From the NCBI GenBank assembly GCA_964647905.1, contig CAZYJR010000006.1:1-64000 (forward strand): DNA of 64,000 nt, read 5' to 3'. The notes under the pieces are model-generated. The model was not told the DNA's origin. It ran no database searches and was given only the letters and a program-made list of their open reading frames with translations. The stretch comes from CAZYJR01 sp964647905 (lineage in GTDB: Bacteria; Desulfobacterota; DSM-4660; Desulfatiglandales; HGW-15). Position numbers and translations under genes: made by a program. Below, one piece after another: positions 9,100 to 17,432 of the stretch (position 1 is its first letter; each line of letters starts with the position of its first letter).

Positions 9100-10166
9100 G
9101 CCCCCTCTCGGCCCGCCCCGCCCAGATGGTGCCAGGCAAGCGCCGTGCCGCCCTCGATGTCGCAAGCGGCGCGCCTGCCCAGCACGTCTTCCAGATGCTT
9201 GGGGGCCAATCCGCCCCCCGGCCTGATGGAGCGAACGTTGTCCCTGGTGAAGACCTCCCCGGCGCGCACGCCTTTGACCACATACAAGGAGCGTCTCAAC
9301 CGGAGGCTGCCTGCCTCCGAGCCCGCGGCCTTGTAGCTGACCCTGCCGGTGGATCTTCCGGCGATGCGGCAGGCATCGACCATCTCCTTGAATTCGCTCG
9401 GCTCCAGGGAAAAGGCTGCGTCCGGTCCGCCTTCGCTGCGGGCGATGGTAAGGTGCTTTTCTATTACGCAGGCCCCAAGCGCCGCGGCGGCCACCGGCAC
9501 CGCCGTGCCCAGAGTGTGGTCCGAGAGGCCCACGGGCACGCCGAAGGCCTCGGCCATGTGCCCGATGGTGCGCAGGTTGTAGTCCTCGGCCGGGGCCGGG
9601 TAGCCGCTCACACAATGCAGGAGGACCGCTTCCTCGCATCCTTCATCGCCGGCCGCCGCCAGGGCGTCCTGTATTTCACCGAGACCGGCCATCCCCGTGG
9701 AGATGATCACCGGCTTGCCTGTTCGCGCGCAGCAGCGGATGAGGGGCAGGTCCACTATCTCGAATGAAGCGATCTTATAAGCCGGAGCGCCCAAATCTTC
9801 CAGGAACCGCACCGAGGTCTCGTCGAAGACCGAGCTGAAGACCGTCACGCCCAATTCCCGGCCGCGCTCGAAGAGGCGTTCCTGCCATTCCCATGGCGTG
9901 TGCGCCTCCTGATAGAGGTCATAGAGCTTGCGCCCGTCCCACAGGCCTCCCCGTATTATGAACTCGGGGCCGTCGTGGTCGATGGTGATGGTATCCGGGG
10001 TGTAGGTTTGGAGCTTGACCGCATCGGCACCCGACTCGCCCGCCGCTTCCAGCAGCCCGACGGCCCGCTCGAAGCTCCCGTTATGGTTTCCCGAAATCTC
10101 CGCGATGATATAGGGCGGCTCTCCCGGGCCGATCCTCCTTCCCTCAATGGCGACCATGGGTCTCAT
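9096..10166 (-). CDS. pseI: Pseudaminic acid synthase PseI (NeuB family)
   Basis: The enzyme (356 residues) condenses phosphoenolpyruvate with 2,4-diacetamido-2,4,6-trideoxy-L-altrose to form pseudaminic acid. The N-terminal TIM-barrel shows AEISGNHNGS (about 18-27) and the TPDTIT and DLYQEAHTPWEW segments that separate PseI from sialic acid NeuB. The C-terminal 65 residues form the SAF (antifreeze-like) domain (SLYVVKGVRAGEVF). Length fits the family. It is coupled by ATGA to the PseG fusion upstream (10163-10166) and to the transferase downstream (9096-9099). The other NeuB homologue at 20582 is clearly divergent, so this copy is the best match to PseI. Confidence 0.92.
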   Translation of the reverse strand: MRPMVAIEGRRIGPGEPPYIIAEISGNHNGSFERAVGLLEAAGESGADAVKLQTYTPDTITIDHDGPEFIIRGGLWDGRKLYDLYQEAHTPWEWQERLFERGRELGVTVFSSVFDETSVRFLEDLGAPAYKIASFEIVDLPLIRCCARTGKPVIISTGMAGLGEIQDALAAAGDEGCEEAVLLHCVSGYPAPAEDYNLRTIGHMAEAFGVPVGLSDHTLGTAVPVAAAALGACVIEKHLTIARSEGGPDAAFSLEPSEFKEMVDACRIAGRSTGRVSYKAAGSEAGSLRLRRSLYVVKGVRAGEVFTRDNVRSIRPGGGLAPKHLEDVLGRRAACDIEGGTALAWHHLGGAGREGA

Positions 10167-11644
10167 GCAACCGGCCTTCCCTCTCGCACTCCGGCCTTTC
10201 GCACATACATCGTCCCACCGGCATGCTCGTAGCCTGCGGACAGGAACAATCTCCGCGAAATCTCGTTGCCCGCGAGGATCTCCGCATGGAGTTCCTCATA
10301 AGGCCAAAATCCGCCGGCGAATGAAAGCGCCGCAGCGCCGATTCCCCTGCCTCGAAACTCCGGGGCCACTACGATGGAAACCTCCTTTGCGCCGCTCTCG
10401 AGCCGATCCAGGCGAAACACCCCGGCCTCACGGCCCTCGTGCAGGATTACGAGCAAATCACAGTCAGGATCATTCCGCTTGGCGTCGAACCACTCCTCGT
10501 GCTCGTCCCTGCCGGGCGGCCCCGGGTTTCGAGCAAACCGCCTGGTCCCCGGGTGAGTCTGCCATTCGAACATCGCATCCTTGTCCCCGGCATGAGCCGG
10601 CCGCATTCCCACCAGGCCCCCGTCCCCGGCCCTGGCCGGGGGATGTAACGCCAGCGCCGCGCGCATTGCTCCGAGCCCGTCGCACAGCCGGGCCGCGGCT
10701 CGAGACATCGCGCGGCGGGCCGAGCCTTTGTTTGCGATATGCTCCACACTCCGTGCGATATCCGAGACCTCGACTCCTCCGGCCGGTCCCAGATCAACGG
10801 CGGCGCCCTCGGCCTCCAGGGTCCTCGCGTTCATTTCCTGGTTTTGCGCCACCGACAACACGATCGCAGGCAGGCCGAGGCAGCAGCGCTCCCAAGAGGT
10901 CGTCCCGGCCCCGCCCAGGGCCAGATCCGCAGCGGTCATGAGGGCGGCCATATCCCCCGCGAAATCGGAGAGATTGATCAGGCGGCTCTTGGAGGCCAAC
11001 CCGGCGACATCATCGTATCCCTTCGCCTCCCGGCCGAGCAGGACCTCGATCCGTGCCTCCACGCCCGATTCGAGCACCCCTTGAACGGCCTTCGCCGTAG
11101 CGCCGGCCGGATCGGCAAGCCCGAAGCTGACCAGCACGCGCTCCACGCCCGCACTCCGCTCCCGGCGCTTCAATGCCTCCGCTCTTATGGCGGAGAACTC
11201 GTCCCTCAAGAGGGCATATTCGGGGCCGAGGAGCAGGCGGCAGCCTTCGGGCACCAGGCCTTGATACGACTCCGCCGAACGGCCGGGTGTGGCGTCCAGC
11301 AGCATGTCGCAGTGATGCTTCCTGTCCGCCAAGTCGTCAATGACCAGGATCCGCGCCGCCCGCCCGCGGCACGAGGACTCGAAGTCCTCGCCCATCCCGT
11401 AGTCGTCCATGACCAGGAGATCCGCGCCGCCGGGCATATCCTCGAAAAGCCCCCCGGCGTGCGCCGTCACCTCGAAGCCGGAGCTCATCAGGCCGGGCAC
11501 GATACGCCCGGCCTCAGGATTGACTGCGAACGCGCAGGACCATCCCGACGCCGCCAGGCGCCCGGCCAGGGTCAGGCAGCGCATTAAGTGCCCGCCTCCG
11601 ATGCTCCGCTCCGCCCTGCACACGAAGAGGGCCGATCGGCTCAT
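10163..11644 (-). CDS. pseG: PseG-PseH type fusion: UDP-sugar hydrolase plus GNAT acetyltransferase
   Basis: The 493-residue protein has two enzymes in line. Residues 1 to about 335 match PseG, which removes UDP from UDP-2,4-diacetamido-trideoxy-L-altrose: GGGHLMRCL near 16-24 holds the base-like His, and LGGAGTTSWE near 242 is the GT-B type nucleotide site. From about 345 a GNAT domain begins (MRPAHAGDKDAMFEWQ) with the acetyl-CoA loop VVAPEFRGRGIGAAAL near 435, expected to do the PseH N4-acetylation. Separate pseG and pseH genes are the usual state, but such fusions are known. Normal order of reaction is PseH before PseG, so the fusion would channel the intermediate. It follows the first amidotransferase gene by 18 bases. 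Confidence 0.88.
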   Translation of the reverse strand: MSRSALFVCRAERSIGGGHLMRCLTLAGRLAASGWSCAFAVNPEAGRIVPGLMSSGFEVTAHAGGLFEDMPGGADLLVMDDYGMGEDFESSCRGRAARILVIDDLADRKHHCDMLLDATPGRSAESYQGLVPEGCRLLLGPEYALLRDEFSAIRAEALKRRERSAGVERVLVSFGLADPAGATAKAVQGVLESGVEARIEVLLGREAKGYDDVAGLASKSRLINLSDFAGDMAALMTAADLALGGAGTTSWERCCLGLPAIVLSVAQNQEMNARTLEAEGAAVDLGPAGGVEVSDIARSVEHIANKGSARRAMSRAAARLCDGLGAMRAALALHPPARAGDGGLVGMRPAHAGDKDAMFEWQTHPGTRRFARNPGPPGRDEHEEWFDAKRNDPDCDLLVILHEGREAGVFRLDRLESGAKEVSIVVAPEFRGRGIGAAALSFAGGFWPYEELHAEILAGNEISRRLFLSAGYEHAGGTMYVRKAGVREGRPVA

Positions 11645-11662
11645 CTATCCGCGCCGGTCCGA

Positions 11663-12925
11663 TCAGAGAAGGACGTAGTCCGTCTGCTCATAAAGCTGCC
11701 GGCAATGGCGGCTCACCCGCTCGGGCGTTGGCGTGATGGGCCTGAAATCCTTGAGCGGCAGCCTGGCCTTCTCCACCCCGGGATCATTCGAGTGGTTGAC
11801 CACGCTGTCCTTGGTCCGCCAGGCCCCCCTGCCGTCCCTTTCCCAAATCGACGGATCCCGCAGGGGGTCTATCAGCTCCAGGAGCTCCTCTTCGGTCATC
11901 CCCACCTCCCGGAGAAAGATGTCCATGTCCCTGGGCCGCACGTGGTCGTGCCTGCCGACGAGCTCGATCGCCTCCTCCCTGGTCATCCGGCGCTGCCTGA
12001 TCTCGGTGGAGGCGTCGTCGGTGGCCCGCCCGTAGCCGAACTTCAGGTACTTGAGATAATCGTGCAGTCCGTTGGCGTGTATATCATCCAGCTTGCCGTA
12101 TATTTGGAACGTCCGCTCGCGCACTTGGGCGGTCTCGAAGCCGAGCCTTTCGATCACCAATTCGGTGTGGGCGTGAGCATCCCAACTGATGTAGTTGGAA
12201 AGATAAATGCCCCGGACCTTCACCCGTTCCAGCTCCTCGTCCGTCGGGTAGAAGAACGGAGCAAGGTCATAGCGCGTGAGGGGGCACTCCGGGTCGTCCA
12301 GCAGGTCCTCGGGCTCGAAACCGCGCATGGAGTGCTCTTGGCGCTTCTTCTTGGTGAATTCGACAAAATCATCCTGGTTGTGCATCCCGACCAACTCGGA
12401 AAAGCCTTCCTCGCCCCAGACCACCAGGGGCACATCATACATGACCGCGGCCTTTATGGGAAAAGTCATGATCCCCGCATGGTAATGCCAGGTGAGGTCG
12501 CCGACCTTCTTCAGCATGTACTTTGCGATACGCTTCGCAGACCCCGGCGCGGTGGTGTAGCGGACCATGTTGCAGTCCATGACATCGATCAGGTTGGCCA
12601 GGTTCCTCAGCCCGAGGGCGGTGTTGAACGTGTGGTTGTAACACACGAGCAGCGGGTTCATGCCGTAACGCTCCCGCAGCAGCCACGTCTGGAAGTGGCT
12701 GTCCTTGCCCCCGGAGACCGGAATGATGCAGTCGTACGGATTGCCTTTTTCCCTTTGAGCGGCCTTATGCTCTTCCAGTATCTCTAGCAGCCATTTCTCT
12801 CGCTCTTTCCAATCTATTCCGGGGCGGCTCTCTACGAGCCGGCACCCCGAGCAGACTCCATCCTCGTCCAATATTATGCCCGGTCTGGCATTGGCCGGAT
12901 AAACACATCTCTGGCAATATTCCAT
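11663..12925 (-). CDS. N-acetyl sugar amidotransferase (PseA/WbpG family), copy 1
   Basis: The protein has 420 residues. An N-terminal zinc-type pair CQRC (4-7) and CSGC (near 25-28) is followed by the ATP PP-loop VSGGKDS near residue 70. This is the layout of WbpG and PseA, which convert an N-acetyl group of a sugar nucleotide or nonulosonate to acetamidino using ammonia. Ammonia is made by a HisH-like glutaminase and passed through a HisF-like partner, and both follow upstream (13792..14421 and 12944..13795). The gap to the HisF-like gene is 18 bases. It differs strongly in sequence from copy 2 at 19340, so the two are not a recent duplication and probably have different substrates. Confidence 0.88.
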   Translation of the reverse strand: MEYCQRCVYPANARPGIILDEDGVCSGCRLVESRPGIDWKEREKWLLEILEEHKAAQREKGNPYDCIIPVSGGKDSHFQTWLLRERYGMNPLLVCYNHTFNTALGLRNLANLIDVMDCNMVRYTTAPGSAKRIAKYMLKKVGDLTWHYHAGIMTFPIKAAVMYDVPLVVWGEEGFSELVGMHNQDDFVEFTKKKRQEHSMRGFEPEDLLDDPECPLTRYDLAPFFYPTDEELERVKVRGIYLSNYISWDAHAHTELVIERLGFETAQVRERTFQIYGKLDDIHANGLHDYLKYLKFGYGRATDDASTEIRQRRMTREEAIELVGRHDHVRPRDMDIFLREVGMTEEELLELIDPLRDPSIWERDGRGAWRTKDSVVNHSNDPGVEKARLPLKDFRPITPTPERVSRHCRQLYEQTDYVLL

Positions 12926-12943
12926 AACAAACCTCTTTCCTGA

Positions 12944-13795
12944 TCATCTATTGATTGTTTTCGTATTGACATTATCATGCAAGTACGGCTCGTATGCAGG
13001 CCTCCTGGGCATATCGACCTTATAGAACGTGCTGCTGCGCACTGGAATTCCGGATTTCTCCATGAACTCCTTGGCCTTCTTCGTGCTGTGCTCCGTATAG
13101 TGAAAAATATTCCCCGCTGCGACCGCATCCGCATGGCCCTGTTCGATCCCGGCTACAAAGTCCTCCCACCGCCCGGCGCCGCCGAAGGCGATGACCGGGA
13201 CACCGACAGCGTCGGAAACCATGCGGGTAAGCTCCAAGTCGTATCCCTGCTTGTTTCCGTCATGCGCCAGGGAGTTGATCATGATCTCCCCGGCCCCGAG
13301 TTCCACGCACTCCTCGGCCCATTCCAGTACGTCCTTGCCCGCGGGCTCCCTTCCGTTGTCGATATGGACTTCATAGCCCGAGGGCATCTCGGGATTCGGC
13401 CCGCCGTCAATGGACACCAGGACGCATTGGGTGCCGTAGTTTTCGGCTATCCTGGTCACCAGGGACGGCATCCGAACCGCCCCGGTGTTCAGTATGACCT
13501 TGTCCGCACCGGCCCGGGTGTAACGGTTCACCATCTCCAGGTCCCGAATCTTGCCGCCCACGGTGAGCGGGACGAAGCACCGCCGCGAGAGGTTGTGCAC
13601 AATGTCCACGAACCGCTCCATGAAGGCGTCGGAATAGGAGATTTCGAGCACCATTATCTCGTCCACCGCCCATGCGTTGAAGAAATCCACGGCCGTGAAC
13701 GCGCTTCCCACCATGTTGGTGCGTTTGAATCGGCGCGTCTGGACGACGTTGCCGTTGTAAACGAGCAGTGATGCGATCAGCCTCCTCTTGGTCAT
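12944..13795 (-). CDS. HisF-like amidotransferase partner, copy 1
   Basis: The start is the ATG at 13795, which overlaps the HisH-like stop as ATGA (13792-13795); the open frame extends further but that part is antisense to nothing useful. The 283-residue product begins MTKRRLIASLLVYNGNVVQT and has the (beta-alpha)8 phosphate-site segments of imidazole glycerol phosphate synthase cyclase (VPVIAFGGAGRWEDF near 215; GNIFHYTEHS near 245). In WbpG/PseA systems the HisF homologue is not used for histidine but channels ammonia to the sugar amidotransferase. The tail after residue 255 is longer than HisF (253-258 residues). No other histidine genes are nearby, which supports the glycan role. Confidence 0.85.
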   Translation of the reverse strand: MTKRRLIASLLVYNGNVVQTRRFKRTNMVGSAFTAVDFFNAWAVDEIMVLEISYSDAFMERFVDIVHNLSRRCFVPLTVGGKIRDLEMVNRYTRAGADKVILNTGAVRMPSLVTRIAENYGTQCVLVSIDGGPNPEMPSGYEVHIDNGREPAGKDVLEWAEECVELGAGEIMINSLAHDGNKQGYDLELTRMVSDAVGVPVIAFGGAGRWEDFVAGIEQGHADAVAAGNIFHYTEHSTKKAKEFMEKSGIPVRSSTFYKVDMPRRPAYEPYLHDNVNTKTINR

Positions 13796-14421
13796 ACCCT
13801 CTCCAGGAACGTCTCCAAGAGCTTCATGCCGGCCAGTTGAGACTTCTCCGGGTGGAATTGGGTGGCGAACACGTTCCCCCGCTCCACCGCCGCGGTGAAC
13901 CGAAGGCCGTGGTCGCACACCGCAACGCTCCACTCTTCCGTGCTCCGGTCATAGGGCGCGTGATAGCTGTGCACGAAGTAGAAGGTCATGGGCGGGACGA
14001 GCTGGGCGAAAAGCCGGCTCTCAGGCCTTACCACCTCGACGTCGCTCCACCCCATGTGGGGCACCTTCGGGCGGCCGGGGCCAGAGGGGAAGCGGGCGCA
14101 GCGGCCCGGGATCCAGCCCAATCCCCTCTCCCGCCCCTCTCGGCTTCCCTCGAACAGGAACTGCAAGCCCAGGCAGATGCCCAAGAAAGGCGAGCCCTTT
14201 TCGAGAACCATCTCCCGGAGCGCGTCTTCGTGCCCGCGCTCTCGAATTCCGCGCATCCCGGCATCAAAGGAGCCCACCCCCGGGAGCACGATCTTGTCCG
14301 CCTTCCTCAAATCCCCGCCGCACTCAGCGATGAGGATTTTCACTGCAAAGCACTCCAGGGCGTTTACAACGGAGCGGATATTGGCAAGCCCGTAGTCGAC
14401 TATCCCCACCGTAGTACTCAC
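13792..14421 (-). CDS. HisH-like glutaminase subunit, copy 1
   Basis: A GTG start at 14421 gives a 209-residue class I glutaminase, the normal HisH length; it begins VSTTVGIVDYGLANIRSV. An upstream ATG in the same frame lies inside the aminotransferase gene and is not needed. The nucleophile Cys is in GICLGLQFLFEG near residue 84, the oxyanion motif is PGVGSF, and the His-x-Glu pair is in TQFHPEKSQ near 188. It should hydrolyse glutamine and feed ammonia to the HisF-like partner with which it overlaps (ATGA). A G-rich sequence just ahead of the start can serve as ribosome site. It starts 10 bases after the aminotransferase stop. Confidence 0.87.
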   Translation of the reverse strand: MSTTVGIVDYGLANIRSVVNALECFAVKILIAECGGDLRKADKIVLPGVGSFDAGMRGIRERGHEDALREMVLEKGSPFLGICLGLQFLFEGSREGRERGLGWIPGRCARFPSGPGRPKVPHMGWSDVEVVRPESRLFAQLVPPMTFYFVHSYHAPYDRSTEEWSVAVCDHGLRFTAAVERGNVFATQFHPEKSQLAGMKLLETFLERV

Positions 14422-14431
14422 ACCGCCCCCG

Positions 14432-15721
14432 CTAGCGAACCGAAAACACGGGGCGGACCGCCGGCCCGGCCAGCCGCTCAGAGAGATCCCCGGCATCCAA
14501 GGCCGACCCCAGCTCGCCCAGAACCCGGTCGTAGGCCGCGGATACGTGCTCCAAATCTTCGTCGTCGTGGGCGTGGCAAACGTTGTGGGAGGCGTTTATC
14601 AGCACGCCTTCGCGCATCATTCCCATCATGAAAAATGTCTTGATCTCATATTCATCAGCGGTCTTATGAGGCATGAATTGGATAAAACGCCACGGGCTCA
14701 TCCCTTTAAGCCGAATATAATAGCTCAAGCCATGTTTTTCAATGGCCCTTTCGGCCCTGTATGATAATTCGCGTCCGGTATCCCATAGTTTATCGATAAC
14801 CGGTTCGATACGCATCTTGTCGATGACCGCCCTTGCCGCGGCGAGCGACAGGGCCTCTCCTCCGAATGTGAACGAAAAGAACAGTTCATCGAGCAGGCGC
14901 ATGTACTCGGCCTTGCCTACCAGCGCTGAAATAGGCATCCCGTTGGCCATGGACTTGCCGAAGCAGGCCAGGTCGGGGGTCACGCCGAAGAGCTCCTGGG
15001 CCCCGCCGAGGGCGAAGCGGAAGCCGGTGATGATCTCGTCCAGGATGAAAAGAGCCCCTTCGGCGCGCGTCAGCTCGGCTGCCTCCTCCACATAATCGAC
15101 AGCAGGCTCGGCCGAACCCACCGGCTCCATGATGACCGCGGCGAATTCCCCGGGGTGACGGCGCAGGGTCTCGTACAACGCCCCGATGTCGCCGTAAGGG
15201 AACCTGTGCGTGAGTCTTCCCACGGCGTCGGGCACGCCGCGGTTCCTCGTGGTGGCGCCGATATACCAGTCATGCCAGCCGTGGTAGCCGCCCGCCGCTA
15301 TGCGGTCCCGCCCGGTGGCCGCACGGGCGAGCCTGACGGCGCCGGATGTGGCGTCAGAGCCGTTCTTGCCGAAGCGGACCATCTCGGCGCAGGGGATCAG
15401 CTCGATCAGCCGCTCGGCCACCTCGATCTCCAATTCCGTGGCCAGGCTGAAGATCATTCCCCTGCCCAACTGCTCCCCGACCGCCCTGTCTACATCCGGA
15501 TCGCAGTAGCCCAGGACCACCGGCAACAGGCCGCAGACCAGATCCACATACTCGTTTCCGTCCACATCCCAAACCCGACCGCCCTTTCCCCGGGAAAGGA
15601 ACATGGGCGCCCGCCCCTCGGGGAACTGAACCTTGCTCTTGCTGAAGGTCTGGGTTCCGAGGGGGATTACCCTCTCGGCCCGCGCCAGCATTGCGGTGCT
15701 CTTGGCGTACCTGTCCTTCAT
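14432..15721 (-). CDS. Class III PLP aminotransferase (glutamate-1-semialdehyde aminomutase-like)
   Basis: The protein has 429 residues. Signatures include the cofactor segments NGSDATSGAVRLARAATGRD, GGYHGWHDW, FILDEIITGFR and the Schiff-base Lys in CFGKSMANGMPISA near 265. It looks like HemL (GSA aminomutase), but the location inside a nonulosonate operon argues for transfer of an amino group to or from a sugar keto or aldehyde. It sits between the HisH-like gene (10-base gap) and the Gfo/Idh/MocA dehydrogenase (ATGA overlap 15718-15721). The pair dehydrogenase plus aminotransferase is the usual way to turn a sugar hydroxyl into an amine. The exact sugar and position are unknown. Confidence 0.85.
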   Translation of the reverse strand: MKDRYAKSTAMLARAERVIPLGTQTFSKSKVQFPEGRAPMFLSRGKGGRVWDVDGNEYVDLVCGLLPVVLGYCDPDVDRAVGEQLGRGMIFSLATELEIEVAERLIELIPCAEMVRFGKNGSDATSGAVRLARAATGRDRIAAGGYHGWHDWYIGATTRNRGVPDAVGRLTHRFPYGDIGALYETLRRHPGEFAAVIMEPVGSAEPAVDYVEEAAELTRAEGALFILDEIITGFRFALGGAQELFGVTPDLACFGKSMANGMPISALVGKAEYMRLLDELFFSFTFGGEALSLAAARAVIDKMRIEPVIDKLWDTGRELSYRAERAIEKHGLSYYIRLKGMSPWRFIQFMPHKTADEYEIKTFFMMGMMREGVLINASHNVCHAHDDEDLEHVSAAYDRVLGELGSALDAGDLSERLAGPAVRPVFSVR

Positions 15722-16734
15722 TTCAATCCACCGTCCCTCACCCGTATGAGCCGCTCTTCCTTTGCCGAGCGGTGCGCCGAGAGGAGCACGGCCAATTCAT
15801 CCCGCGCCTCCCTGCCGCCGAGCAGCCCCCGTTCGTCTCCGCCGCGGGCGGCCTCCAGGAACGCCTCGAGGAGCTCCGAATACATGCCCGAGGCGTCCAG
15901 GGCCGGGTCTTGGAAAACGCTCGTCCAGCCCCCCTTGGTGCTGTGGAGCCTGACGCTGCAGCTCTCCGGCGCCTTGCCCTCGCTCGACCACACCACGCTC
16001 CCCTCGCTACCGGCGACCTCCAGCCCCCTCCGCTTGAAGCGGCGCAGGTAGTCCAGATGGACCTCCGTGCGGACCCCGCCGGCGTGCCGCATGAGCAGGC
16101 ACGCGTAGTCCTCGGTCTCGATATCCAGATCCGACAGCCTCGAAGCCTCGCAGGCCAAGGCCTCCACCGGTCCGAACAGCCACGAAAGATAATCCACCTC
16201 GTGGACGGCGTCGAATATCACGCCGCCGCCCGTTTCCTTATGCGCGCAGTACAAGGTGTGGTAGTCCGCACCCGGTCTCATGTCCGGCAGGTAGTTGCCG
16301 TAGTGGGCCCTTGCAAAAAGGGGCCTCCCGATCCCGGGAAGCGCCTCCCGAACGGCCCTTACCGCCGGGTGAAAGCGCATGTTGCAGACCACGTACACCT
16401 TGCGGGAGAGCTCTTCCGCGGCATCCAGGAACTCGTCCACCCCCTCCAGGCCCGCGGCGATCGGCTTTTCCACCAGCACGTGCGCCCCGGCCCGAACCAG
16501 GGCCTGCGCGGTTTCGATATGCAGGTCGGTGGGTGCCGCCACGACGGCGGCTTCGGGGCGCCATTCCAGCGCCGCCCTCCGGTCGGAGAAATACGGCAGG
16601 CCCAACCGCCCGCCCTCCCTCCCGGCAAGACCGGGCGAGGGATCGAAGAGCGCCGCCTCCACACCGCTCAAGGCACGTGCGTTCCGGGCATGCCTGGATC
16701 CGATGGAGCCGAGACCGGCCACAAGGAGCTTCAT
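15718..16734 (-). CDS. Gfo/Idh/MocA family sugar dehydrogenase
   Basis: The protein has 338 residues. It opens with a Rossmann nucleotide site (LLVAGLGSIGSRHARN, residues 3-18) and has the hallmark VEKPIA near 95 whose Lys is catalytic in this family; VHEVDYLSWLFGPVEA near 180 carries the later His/Asp pair. The family oxidises or reduces sugar hydroxyl groups with NAD(P). It overlaps both neighbours by ATGA (15718-15721 with the aminotransferase, 16731-16734 with the CMP-transferase), which points to joint action with the aminotransferase on the same sugar. The substrate cannot be read from the sequence. Confidence 0.87.
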   Translation of the reverse strand: MKLLVAGLGSIGSRHARNARALSGVEAALFDPSPGLAGREGGRLGLPYFSDRRAALEWRPEAAVVAAPTDLHIETAQALVRAGAHVLVEKPIAAGLEGVDEFLDAAEELSRKVYVVCNMRFHPAVRAVREALPGIGRPLFARAHYGNYLPDMRPGADYHTLYCAHKETGGGVIFDAVHEVDYLSWLFGPVEALACEASRLSDLDIETEDYACLLMRHAGGVRTEVHLDYLRRFKRRGLEVAGSEGSVVWSSEGKAPESCSVRLHSTKGGWTSVFQDPALDASGMYSELLEAFLEAARGGDERGLLGGREARDELAVLLSAHRSAKEERLIRVRDGGLK

Positions 16735-17432
16735 GCCCTCTCCATGCTCCCGGCGTAATATTCCGCAAGGGCCATATCCTCGGCCGTGTCTATGTCCACG
16801 GAACGCCGCCTGGGCATCAGGTGCCCGCGGAGACCGGGGCCGTAGAACGACCGCCTACGCATAAAGGCCTCCACCCTGACGCCGTACGTGCTGCCGTTGT
16901 CCACGAACAAGCTCGGGATTTCCTGGCTTCGCCTGGCAACCAGCTCAGGCCACATGGGCTCGAGGCCGCCGTCTTCCGTGGACTTGAGGGCCTGCCAGGG
17001 AGGCAGATCGTAATGTGTCACGGCCATCGCAAAATCACAACCCGGACCGAGCAGGTCGATCACGCATCGGACATCGTTTGCGTCCCTGAGGGGGGCCGTG
17101 GCGTAAAGGCAGCACATCACCTCGTACCGCCTGCCCGCTCGTCCTTCCCTATCCAGAAGATCAATGCACACATCGACCACCCCCGCATCATCCCGGGCCA
17201 GGACCTCGGGGCGCTCGTCGATTTCGGCGCCGAAGCCCGCCGCCGCCTCGGCGATCTCCTCGTCCTCGGTCGAGACCAATACCCGATTGAAGCGCCCCGA
17301 GCCCATGGCCGCCTCAATGGTGTAGGCGATGATGGGCCGCCCCCGGAATGGAAGGATGTTCTTCCGGGGAAGCCGCTTTGATCCGCCGCGCGCCGGAATC
17401 ACGGCGACGGCCCCGGCCGTGTCCCTTTTCAA
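16731..17432 (-). CDS. pseF: CMP-nonulosonate cytidylyltransferase (PseF/NeuA type)
   Basis: The protein (233 residues from this start) activates a nonulosonic acid as its CMP sugar. It has the NeuA/KdsB nucleotide motif VIPARGGSKRLPRKN at the N-terminus, a CLYATAPLRDANDVRC segment and the late metal-site DIDTAEDMALAEYY. I prefer a TTG start at 17432 because it overlaps the upstream stop as TTGA, mirroring the ATGA couplings of the operon, and has GGAAGGCAAGG just upstream. A GTG at 17453 would add seven residues and lacks such a site. With two NeuB-type synthases but only one CMP-transferase in view, it may serve both products. The exact sugar preference is not certain. Confidence 0.85.
   Translation of the reverse strand: MKRDTAGAVAVIPARGGSKRLPRKNILPFRGRPIIAYTIEAAMGSGRFNRVLVSTEDEEIAEAAAGFGAEIDERPEVLARDDAGVVDVCIDLLDREGRAGRRYEVMCCLYATAPLRDANDVRCVIDLLGPGCDFAMAVTHYDLPPWQALKSTEDGGLEPMWPELVARRSQEIPSLFVDNGSTYGVRVEAFMRRRSFYGPGLRGHLMPRRRSVDIDTAEDMALAEYYAGSMERA

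Noticed and set aside
11588..12787. Long open frame antisense to the first amidotransferase gene (399 codons), and similar long antisense frames elsewhere
   Set aside because: GC-rich coding DNA gives long stop-free antisense frames. The opposite strand carries well recognised protein motifs.
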